From an uncultured Collinsella sp. (GTDB taxonomy: Bacteria > Actinomycetota > Coriobacteriia > Coriobacteriales > Coriobacteriaceae), in assembly GCA_900759565.1 (NCBI GenBank), contig CAAEVV010000042.1, positions 1-48,034 of the forward strand: a stretch of 48,034 bases of DNA, written 5' to 3'. The translations under genes and the position numbers were made by a program. The notes below the pieces were generated by a model that saw nothing but the letters and a program-made list of their open reading frames with translations, was not told where the DNA came from and did no database searches. Positions 24,663-32,764 of this stretch are shown here, piece after piece (the first letter of the stretch is position 1; each line of letters starts with the position of its first letter).

Positions 24663-27600
24663 ATGGACAACACGATCATTCGCGACCTCTTTGCAAAAGA
24701 CATCAACCGCTCCATCAACGGCGTGGTCAAGGTCCAGGATTCAAAAGATGGGTCCATCCGCCAGGAGCTTGACGAGTACGTGGTGACGCGCGAGCTGCAA
24801 GGGCACCTTGCCACGTTCTTCAAGGCATACGGCGATGCCATCGATGTGCCCACCGACAAGATCGGCGTGTGGATCAGTGGCTTCTTCGGTTCCGGTAAAT
24901 CGCACTTCCTCAAGATGCTGAGCTACCTGCTCGAGAATCGCCAGATCGGTGGCATGAGCGCCATTCGCTACTTTGACGGCAAAATCGTCGACCCCATGGT
25001 CGCGGCTGCCATGGAGCGCGCGTGCTCGGTGCCCACGCAGGCCATCCTCTTTAACATCGATAGCAAGGCGGGCCAGTGGAAGCAGGGTGATACGGCTCCC
25101 ACGGCGCTGCTTCGCGGCTTTGAGCGCATGTTCTACGAGGCGCGCGGCTTCTACGGCGAGGACCTCAAGCTTGCAAAGCTCGAGGACTACATCGATTCCC
25201 TGGGCAAGACCCGGGAGTTCCGCGAGGCCTTTGAGCGCGTCAACGGCGAGTCTTGGCTCCAGACCCGCGATACCTACAGCTACTTTGAGGACGACGTCGT
25301 CGAGGTGCTGCAGAGCGTGCTCGGCATGAGCGAAAAGGCCGCATGGAACTGGCTCGAGGGTTCTGAGGACGAGGTTTTGGCCCCTGATGTCTTTGCCAAA
25401 AAGGTCAAGGACTACGTAGACGCTCAGGCAGCAACCCGCGGCGGCAACTTCCGTTTGCTCTTTATGGTCGACGAGGTGGGTCAGTTTATTACAAACGACA
25501 AGGACCCAAGCCTTATGCTGAGCCTTCAGACCATCGTCGAGGAGCTGGGTGCCGCCTGCGGTGGCCGCGTGTGGGTGATGGTTACGAGCCAGGAGGCCAT
25601 CGACAACCTGAGCCTGCCCGTGGGCAACGACTTTTCAAAGATCCAGGGCCGCTTCAATACCCGCCTTTCGCTCTCCAGCTCCAGCGTGGACGAGGTCATC
25701 CAGCGCCGTGTGCTCGAGAAGACCGCGCCGGCGGCCGATATGCTTGCACAGGTCTACGAGCAAGACGCCGCCGTGCTTAAAAACAACTTTACCTTTGAGG
25801 GTGGCTCGCGCTCCGACCTTGCCGGCTACGCCAACTCCAAGGATTTTGTGGCCAGCTACCCGTTTGTGGGCTACCAGTTTAAGCTCCTGCCCGACGTGAT
25901 GACCGAGGTGCGCAAGCACGGTGTCAAGGCCAAGCACATGTCAACGGGCGAGCGCTCCATGCTGAGCGCGTTCCAGGAGAGCGCTCAGGCCATCCAGTAT
26001 GACCAGACCGGTGCACTCGTGCCGTTCTGGTGCTTCTTCGACACTATCTCCAAAGACCTTGAGCACGGCATCAACCAGGTGGTCGACCGCGCGGTCCGTG
26101 CGGCCGAGGACGCAAAGGGCCTTGAACCCTACGACGTTCAGGTGCTCAAGCTCCTGTACCTGATTCGTTACATCGGCTACGTTAAGGCCACGGTCGAGAA
26201 CATCTCCATCTTCATGATCGACGGCCTCGACGTGGACATGCGCGCCCTCAAGGACCGCGTCAAGGAGTCCCTTGCCCGCCTGGAGCGCGAGAACTACGTG
26301 GCACGCCAGGGCGATGCCTATAGCTTCCTCACCGACGAGGAGCAGGAGATAGCGCAGGAGATCGCACGCACTCCGGTCGATAACGCGCAGGTGATCGAGT
26401 CTATCAAAAAGCGCCTGTTCGACAGCATCTACACCGCGCGTAAACTCAACCGCGGGGCCAACGACTTTCCTTTTGACCGCTATGTGGACGGCTCAATCCA
26501 CGGTGCCAGCATGGGCGGCATGGAGCTTTGCGTGGCGACTATGGCGAGCGATCTGGGCCGTGCGGACGATACCGAGCTGGCCTTGGCTTCTTCGGGCAAA
26601 GCCATCGTGGCTTTGAGCGACGAGGCGGATTATTGGGAGACGCTCGTCAACGCCGCCAAGATCCGCAAGTACGCCAAGACGCGAAATCTCCAGGAGTTTC
26701 AGCCGAGTACGCGCCAGATCGTCGAGTCCAAGATGCGCGAGGCAGCCTATAACGAGAAAGAGGCCGATGTCAATTTGAGCGAGGCCGTACTCCATGCACG
26801 TTGCGCGGTCAACGGCCGCATAATTGAGGTCCGCGCGGCCAAACCCGCTCAGGTCTTTGAGCAAGTGCTGGCGCAGCTGTGCGATGTGGTCTTTGAAAAG
26901 GCCGACTATATCGGCGCGCCGGTCACGAGCGATTCCGATATCCGCTCCACTCTGGCGGGCAACGTTCAAGCGGGGCTCGCTGGCATGGACGCGGGCAACA
27001 CGCGTGCGCTCAAGGAGGTCGAGGACTACCTCAAAGTTCAGCACCAGCGCCACCTGGATACCGCTATGGGCGATATCCAGCGCAGGTACCAGCAAAAGCC
27101 CTATGGCTGGCGCGAGGTTGACATCGCAAATGTGGTGGTGCAGCTTGTAGTGGAGCAGCGCGCGCAGGTGCTGTTTGGCGGTCAGACGGTTCAAGCTAAC
27201 GACAGCCGCATGGTGTCGCTCCTGCGTAAGGATGCCGATAAGGCCCAGGTGCGTTTGCGCGTGCGCATGAGCGACCGGTTGCTGCGCGCCACGGGCGAGC
27301 TTATGCGTGGCCTGTTTGATCTCAAGACCGTGCCCTCCAACGAGGATAAGCTCGTGGCCGAGCTCAAGGAGCGCCTTGAGGGCTTGCGTGAGGTGTGCGT
27401 CGCCATGGCACGCGACTACTACACGGGTATCAAGCCGGCCTACCCGTATCCCGGTGAGGACGAGTGCGAGAAGATGCGCTCGGAGGTGGTCGACGTTCTT
27501 AAGGACCAGAGCGATTCCGAGGCGTTCTTGACCACGTTCACCAAGCACGAGGACCGCCTGTTCGATGCCAAGGAAGACTTTGACAAGGTGGTTGAGTTCT

Positions 27601-28325
27601 TCGAGTCCAACCAACGAACAGCGTTTGACCACGCCAAGGATTTCTTGAGCCGCACCGAGGGCATCGAGTATGCCTCCGATGACATTCCCAACGCTGTGGA
27701 GAACGTGGCAAAGGTACGCGAGATCCTCAAAGACCCAAAGCCCTACGGCCGCATTAAAGACCTTCAGCCGTTGATGGCACCCGTCGAGGAAGACATCAAA
27801 AAGCACCTGGGCATTCGCCGCAACGAGTTCTTGTGTCGTATCGAAAACGACCTGCAGGATTTGCGGAAGCAGGCCGAGAGCCAAGAAGGTTTTGTCAAGC
27901 AGGCCAAGGATGCCATCGCGGACGCCAACACCAGGTATGAGTCGTTCAAGAACCGCGCCCATGGCGTCCAGAGCCTCAACGAGCTTAACGCCCTCGCGGC
28001 AAACTGGGAAAACTGGATCGTTGCTGCAACCAACAAGATATACGACGCCGTGGATGAGGCCCGCATGCGAATGGACAACGAGCGCCGCATCACCGAGGTC
28101 ACGAGTACGGGTGAGGTGGTCAAGAAGATCTCCAACAAGGGCGCCGCATCGTCTGCGCCCGTGCCCGCGTCTAAGCCCCAGCGCAAGATCAAGACCGTGC
28201 GCCGCGCCGATTTGGCCAAGCCGAGTCGCCTCTTGTCCGCAGAGGACGTGGAGCGCTACGTGGACGACCTGCGCTCTCGCCTTATGCAGGAGCTCGCTGC
28301 AAACGACGAGATTCGTATCAACTAA
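24663..28325 (+). CDS. brxC: BREX type 1 protein BrxC, P-loop ATPase
   Basis: A large AAA+-like ATPase of 1220 residues, the size expected for BrxC. Walker A GFFGSGKS is at residues 73-80, and Walker B LLFMVDE ends with Asp270-Glu271. The C-terminal half is rich in charged helical segments. The ATG at 24663 has AAAGGAG upstream. It sits between brxB and pglX as in other type 1 loci and is thought to act in the BREX DNA-associated complex. Confidence 0.95.
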   Translation: MDNTIIRDLFAKDINRSINGVVKVQDSKDGSIRQELDEYVVTRELQGHLATFFKAYGDAIDVPTDKIGVWISGFFGSGKSHFLKMLSYLLENRQIGGMSAIRYFDGKIVDPMVAAAMERACSVPTQAILFNIDSKAGQWKQGDTAPTALLRGFERMFYEARGFYGEDLKLAKLEDYIDSLGKTREFREAFERVNGESWLQTRDTYSYFEDDVVEVLQSVLGMSEKAAWNWLEGSEDEVLAPDVFAKKVKDYVDAQAATRGGNFRLLFMVDEVGQFITNDKDPSLMLSLQTIVEELGAACGGRVWVMVTSQEAIDNLSLPVGNDFSKIQGRFNTRLSLSSSSVDEVIQRRVLEKTAPAADMLAQVYEQDAAVLKNNFTFEGGSRSDLAGYANSKDFVASYPFVGYQFKLLPDVMTEVRKHGVKAKHMSTGERSMLSAFQESAQAIQYDQTGALVPFWCFFDTISKDLEHGINQVVDRAVRAAEDAKGLEPYDVQVLKLLYLIRYIGYVKATVENISIFMIDGLDVDMRALKDRVKESLARLERENYVARQGDAYSFLTDEEQEIAQEIARTPVDNAQVIESIKKRLFDSIYTARKLNRGANDFPFDRYVDGSIHGASMGGMELCVATMASDLGRADDTELALASSGKAIVALSDEADYWETLVNAAKIRKYAKTRNLQEFQPSTRQIVESKMREAAYNEKEADVNLSEAVLHARCAVNGRIIEVRAAKPAQVFEQVLAQLCDVVFEKADYIGAPVTSDSDIRSTLAGNVQAGLAGMDAGNTRALKEVEDYLKVQHQRHLDTAMGDIQRRYQQKPYGWREVDIANVVVQLVVEQRAQVLFGGQTVQANDSRMVSLLRKDADKAQVRLRVRMSDRLLRATGELMRGLFDLKTVPSNEDKLVAELKERLEGLREVCVAMARDYYTGIKPAYPYPGEDECEKMRSEVVDVLKDQSDSEAFLTTFTKHEDRLFDAKEDFDKVVEFFESNQRTAFDHAKDFLSRTEGIEYASDDIPNAVENVAKVREILKDPKPYGRIKDLQPLMAPVEEDIKKHLGIRRNEFLCRIENDLQDLRKQAESQEGFVKQAKDAIADANTRYESFKNRAHGVQSLNELNALAANWENWIVAATNKIYDAVDEARMRMDNERRITEVTSTGEVVKKISNKGAASSAPVPASKPQRKIKTVRRADLAKPSRLLSAEDVERYVDDLRSRLMQELAANDEIRIN

Positions 28326-28391
28326 CTCGCGGGGCCACCGGTGCCAAAGCGAGCGCTGGTGGTTTATGGCGTTTAGAAAGGCTCATCAACC

Positions 28392-30902
28392 ATGAACGAT
28401 TCTGCTCTTAAGAGCTTCTGCACCTGGGCCCGTACAGAGCTCATCAAAGGCGTGGAGGCACAGATGGTGCGCTACGGCATCACCGAACCTGCACCTTCGC
28501 CCGTTGGGTCCGAGACCGTCAACGGCCTGCCCCTAAGTCCTGCTGAGGTTGAGCAGCGTGACGAGCTGCTGCGCATACAGACAGAGGTGGGTCACGAGGC
28601 GCTGCGCGACCGAGCGGCCTACACCTGGTTCAACCGCATCGTGGCCATTCGCTTTATGGATGCACGCGGATGGCTCCCCAGCCGTATGCGCATGCTGAGC
28701 CGTGCGGACGGCAGCCATGGCAGCGAGGCCGTGGAGAACGCACTGGACGTGGAGATAGCGACGGCCGATACCGATCGCATAGCCGAGCTCAAGATGGCGG
28801 GCTTGGATGAACCGCTGTGGCGCTACCTGTTTATGGCTCAGTGCGAGGAGCTTGCCGATTGCCTGCCGGGCGTCTTTGAACGCGTGGGCGGTGCCATGGA
28901 GCTGCTGTTGCCCCAGAGCCTCATGATGTCCGACGGCGTGGTGGGCAAACTCAACACCATTCTCGCTGACGAGGACTGGCGCAAGGGCGTGACCGTTCTG
29001 GGCTGGATGTATCAGTACTACAACGCTGACGTCAAAGACGAGTTCTTCAAGGCAAAACGCAAAGCAGCGGCGGCGGACATCGCGCCCGCCACGCAGCTCT
29101 TCACCCCCGAGTGGATCGTGCGCTATATGGTCCAGAACTCGCTCGGCCGTCTGTGGATGCTCAACAACCCGGGGAGTTCGCTGCGCGAGCGCATGGAGTA
29201 TTACATCGAGCCTGATACTGAGCACGAGGACTTCATCCGCATTTCGAGCCCCGAGGAGATAACCCTCTGCGACCCCGCATGTGGCTCGGGCCATATCCTG
29301 GTCTATGCGTTTGAGCTGCTCTTTGCCGTGTACGAGGAGCGCGGCTACCGCGAGCGCGAGATCCCGGAGCTCATCCTGACCAAAAACCTCGCTGGCATGG
29401 AGATCGACCCCCGTGCGGCTCAGATCGCGGAGCTGGCGCTTGCCATGTGCGCCCGCGAGCACGATCGTCGCTTCTTTAGGCGTGGCGTTCGCGCCGACGT
29501 TGCCGTGCTCTCGAGCATCCCGCTAGGGGAGGACGAGCTGCCGGGTAACAAGAAGCTCGCCGAGGAGCTGAGTCATTTGGGCGAGATCGGTTCGCTGCTC
29601 AATCCCTCAGAGGACGAGATCGACGAGCTCAAGGCTGCCGCCGCGAGTTGTTCCGATGACCTTTTTGCCGCTACGGCCAAAACTAAGCTCGAAAGCGCTG
29701 CCGCCATCTGCGAGAAGCTGTCCCGTCGTTTTGCCTGCACCGTTGCGAATCCTCCGTATATGGGCAGCAGCAGCTTTAATCCATTCATGAGCAAGTGGAT
29801 CAAGAAGAACTACCCCGACGTGAAGAGCGACCTCTGCACGTGCTTTATCGAGCGCGGTTTTAACCTTGTCGAGGATAAGGGCTACGCTGCAATGGTTACC
29901 ATGCAGAGTTGGATGTTCCTGGGCAGCTTTGAGAAGATGCGCTCTTCGATCATCGAGGGCAAAACGATTGTCTCGATGGCTCATCTCGGCCCCCGCGCAT
30001 TTGACGCCATCGGCGGCGAGGTCGTCAACGTAACCGCCGATGTCATCTACAACGGCCGCGCGGCATACGAGGGCGCTTACGTGCGCCTCGTCGACATCAA
30101 CGGCAGCGAGGCGAAGCGCCTTAAGCTGCTTGCGGCGATCCAGAACCCCGGCTGCGGCTGGTTCTACCGTCGCGGCGCCGACACCTTTAAACAGATCCCA
30201 GGCATCCCCATAGCCTACTGGGCCAGTGACGCTCTTCTGGATGCGTTTGGAAACGCAAAACAGCTCAGTGAGTATGGCAAGCCGCGCCAAGGGCTTGCTA
30301 CTGGCGAGAACGCTCGTTTCGTTCGCGAGTGGTGGGAAGTCGATGATTGCAAGAGCGTCTATTCCTGTGGATCTATTCAAGAGTCGATTGAAAGCGCTTG
30401 CAAGTGGTTCCCCTACAACAAGGGCGGCGATTTCCGCAAATGGTACGGAAATAATAGCTCAGTTGTTAACTGGGAGAATGACGGACAGGAGATCCGTAAT
30501 TACAAAGACCAGAATGGTAGATTGCTTTCCAGGCCACAGAATACAAACTTCTTCTTTAGCCCATCGATTACCTGGTCGAAGATTTCAAGCGGGTCCATTG
30601 CGTTTCGTTTTAAGCCTGCTGGGCATATCTTTGATGTGGCGGGCACGAGCGTTTTTAGCGACGAGGAGTCACTCAAGTATCTCCAGGGAGCTTGTACCAG
30701 CTCTGTGATCATGCGTGTCGCAAGCATGCTCTCGCCGACGCTTAATTTCGAGGTAGGCCAAATCGCAACCTACCCGATCATTCAGAACGAGGAACAGGAG
30801 CCGTTGGTCAACGACATGGTCGACTCGTGCCGCGAACTATCAAAAACCGATTGGGATTCGTTTGAAACCTCCTGGGATTTCAAACGCAACCCCTTGGTTT
30901 AG
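28392..30902 (+). CDS. pglX: BREX adenine methyltransferase PglX, N-terminal part (split gene)
   Basis: An 836-residue N6-adenine methyltransferase. SAM motif I DPACGSG is at residues 294-300 and the catalytic motif IV NPPY at 453-456, followed by a target-recognition-like region. PglX of type 1 BREX normally has about 1150-1220 residues. This frame stops right after a SWDFKRNPLV segment, and the missing C-terminal region is encoded separately at 31773-32741. No frameshift or decay is seen at the end. It is expected to methylate host DNA to mark self; the DNA motif cannot be predicted. It starts behind GAAAGG. Confidence 0.93.
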   Translation: MNDSALKSFCTWARTELIKGVEAQMVRYGITEPAPSPVGSETVNGLPLSPAEVEQRDELLRIQTEVGHEALRDRAAYTWFNRIVAIRFMDARGWLPSRMRMLSRADGSHGSEAVENALDVEIATADTDRIAELKMAGLDEPLWRYLFMAQCEELADCLPGVFERVGGAMELLLPQSLMMSDGVVGKLNTILADEDWRKGVTVLGWMYQYYNADVKDEFFKAKRKAAAADIAPATQLFTPEWIVRYMVQNSLGRLWMLNNPGSSLRERMEYYIEPDTEHEDFIRISSPEEITLCDPACGSGHILVYAFELLFAVYEERGYREREIPELILTKNLAGMEIDPRAAQIAELALAMCAREHDRRFFRRGVRADVAVLSSIPLGEDELPGNKKLAEELSHLGEIGSLLNPSEDEIDELKAAAASCSDDLFAATAKTKLESAAAICEKLSRRFACTVANPPYMGSSSFNPFMSKWIKKNYPDVKSDLCTCFIERGFNLVEDKGYAAMVTMQSWMFLGSFEKMRSSIIEGKTIVSMAHLGPRAFDAIGGEVVNVTADVIYNGRAAYEGAYVRLVDINGSEAKRLKLLAAIQNPGCGWFYRRGADTFKQIPGIPIAYWASDALLDAFGNAKQLSEYGKPRQGLATGENARFVREWWEVDDCKSVYSCGSIQESIESACKWFPYNKGGDFRKWYGNNSSVVNWENDGQEIRNYKDQNGRLLSRPQNTNFFFSPSITWSKISSGSIAFRFKPAGHIFDVAGTSVFSDEESLKYLQGACTSSVIMRVASMLSPTLNFEVGQIATYPIIQNEEQEPLVNDMVDSCRELSKTDWDSFETSWDFKRNPLV

Positions 30903-30911
30903 GTGAGATTC

Positions 30912-31511
30912 ATGTTTGAAACAGTATCAGCAAATAAGGTTGTGTTTGTTGAATCTAATCCTGCATGGGTTAAATGTGGTCTATCTCAAAAGTCACTGGG
31001 CCCTGTGCTTTCCCCGCTTCTTAGGTTCTTTGTTGTCGAAACTCCAGCTCCGGGGCTGTCTAGCAGAAGCATTCCGGTATCTGAATACGGGTGGGATACT
31101 CCCTGGAGAAAACCCCAATATTTGAATAAAAAACTTAAGGCAGCAAGCTCAAATAAGTCTTTATATTGGGCTGCTGCGGCTGTTGGTGATATGGAACAGG
31201 CTTTGCGTAATGCTGATTTGTTTGATTGCGCTGGCATCGAGTCAAAGCCCTTCGAGTCTGCTGTCTTTTATGATGCCAAAAGTAATCAAACACTCAGTTT
31301 GTTTTATCACCTACGAAATGGATTTGCTCACGGCAGATTCTGTGCATTTAAGTCAAAGGGCGATGTATGGTTCGCTATCGAGGATGTTGCGGGAAAACGA
31401 AAGAATGACCCGGCAGGTGACATCAAAAGACTCACTGCAAGAATTTTAATCAAGAATTCGACTCTATGTAAATGGATGAAGCTGATAAAGGATGGGCCTG
31501 GTGTTCGTTAA
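30912..31511 (+). CDS. HEPN-motif protein inserted between the two PglX halves
   Basis: A 199-residue protein of low GC compared with its BREX neighbours. Residues 135-140 read RNGFAH, the R-x4-H motif of HEPN ribonucleases, in the context LRNGFAHGRF, as in pEK499_p136-type HEPN proteins. The rest is not recognised. It starts 9 bp after the pglX stop (AGGTGAG precedes the ATG), so it is cotranscribed and probably translationally coupled. The likely role is an abortive or toxin-like RNase tied to BREX; this is inference. A GTG at 30903 is an alternative start. Confidence 0.72.
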   Translation: MFETVSANKVVFVESNPAWVKCGLSQKSLGPVLSPLLRFFVVETPAPGLSSRSIPVSEYGWDTPWRKPQYLNKKLKAASSNKSLYWAAAAVGDMEQALRNADLFDCAGIESKPFESAVFYDAKSNQTLSLFYHLRNGFAHGRFCAFKSKGDVWFAIEDVAGKRKNDPAGDIKRLTARILIKNSTLCKWMKLIKDGPGVR

Positions 31512-31772
31512 TGGGTTTCACCTCGTGTCCGGGTGTTTAGCTGGCTTTAACTAGTGAGCTGAGAAATGATATCAGGTTGTCTTTCCTTTACGCTTGATGC
31601 AGTTTGCAGGGTTTGACTTGCGATGTCGTGAGTCACTAGTGCGTTTCTGCAAATGTCCGATGCGGTGAATAGCTTTTCCAGAAGTCGATCGGTAAGGTCG
31701 AGGCATTCTTGGAGATTTCGGTCCCTTAGTTTAAGCCTCTTGACAACTTATCAACAATGAAAGGACGGCCTT
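31512..31772. other. 261-bp gap between the HEPN gene and the second PglX part
   Basis: This is AT-richer than the flanking BREX genes. On the minus strand 31547-31747 is open for 66 codons ending in TAA, but has no usual start codon and could be chance or a gene remnant. The last 15 bp hold the AAAGGA ribosome binding site of the next gene. I see no terminator. Confidence 0.5.
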
Positions 31773-32741
31773 ATGGCCACGCTACTCAAAGATAAATACG
31801 AGGTTCGCAAGGCCGAGGTCAATGCTCGCTTCGAGCAGCTCCGCGCTAACGAGGAGGAGCTCAACCGAATCTTTGCCAAGATCTACAACATGGAGGGCGA
31901 AGTGCCCATCGAGGTCGAGGACAAGTACGTATCGGTGGCACGCATCTTTGATACCGCCGACGAGATCCCCGAGAGCTATAAGGGCAACAAATACGTGCGT
32001 ACCAAGCGCGACGAGATTACCTCGCTCATAAGCTATGCCGTGGGCTGCATGTTTGGCCGCTATTCCCTGGATGCGGACGGGCTGGTCCTGGTCGATCAGG
32101 GCGCCACGGTCGACGACTATCTGGCAAAGATGCCCAATCCCGATCACGTGACCTTTATGCCCGATAGCGATAATGTGCTGCCCATTACCGATGACGAGTA
32201 CTTTGACGATGACATCGTGCGCTACTTTATCGATTTTGTGCGCACCGTGTATGGCAAGGAGACGCTCGAGCAGAACCTGGCCTTTATTGCCGAGGCGCTC
32301 GGCGGCAGGGGTACCTCGCGCGAGGTAATCCGCACCTACTTTTTGAAGGACTTCTTTAAGGACCACTGCCAGACCTATAAGAAGCGCCCCATCTACTGGC
32401 TGTTCGACAGTGGCAAAAAGAACGGCTTCAAGTGCCTTGTTTACATGCATCGCTATCAGCCCGACCTGTTGGCTCGCATCCGCACCGACTATGTGCATGA
32501 GCAGCAGGAGCGCTACCGTGCCCAGATCGGCTATGCCAACGATGCCCTTGCTGGTGCCGAGCGCGGCGAGCGCGTGCGCTTGGACAAGCGCGTCAAAAAG
32601 CTTAACGACCAGCTCAAAGAGACCATTGGCTACGAGGAGAAACTGCACCACTTGGCAGACCAGATGATTAAGATCGACCTGGATGACGGCGTCAAGGTCA
32701 ACTACGCCAAGTTTCAGGATGTGCTAGCAAAGATTAAGTAA
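31773..32741 (+). CDS. pglX: BREX PglX, separate C-terminal part (split gene)
   Basis: A 322-residue protein corresponding to the C-terminal domain of PglX. Segments such as RANEEELNRIF, SYAVGCMFGRYSLD, KKRPIYWLFDSGKKNGF, HRYQPDLLARIRTDYVHE and DDGVKVNYAKFQDVLAKIK are ones I associate with the end of full-length PglX. It has its own ATG and AAAGGA ribosome binding site. Together with the 836-residue part it totals 1158 residues, a normal PglX length, and the break falls in a linker, so nothing appears lost. The two halves may assemble as a two-subunit enzyme. Confidence 0.88.
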   Translation: MATLLKDKYEVRKAEVNARFEQLRANEEELNRIFAKIYNMEGEVPIEVEDKYVSVARIFDTADEIPESYKGNKYVRTKRDEITSLISYAVGCMFGRYSLDADGLVLVDQGATVDDYLAKMPNPDHVTFMPDSDNVLPITDDEYFDDDIVRYFIDFVRTVYGKETLEQNLAFIAEALGGRGTSREVIRTYFLKDFFKDHCQTYKKRPIYWLFDSGKKNGFKCLVYMHRYQPDLLARIRTDYVHEQQERYRAQIGYANDALAGAERGERVRLDKRVKKLNDQLKETIGYEEKLHHLADQMIKIDLDDGVKVNYAKFQDVLAKIK

Positions 32742-32764
32742 CTGCAGATACGGTAAGGATATTC

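Noticed and set aside
28392..30902. PglX as a simple truncated pseudogene
   Set aside because: The missing C-terminal part is present, intact and separately translatable at 31773-32741, so gene loss is not the best reading.
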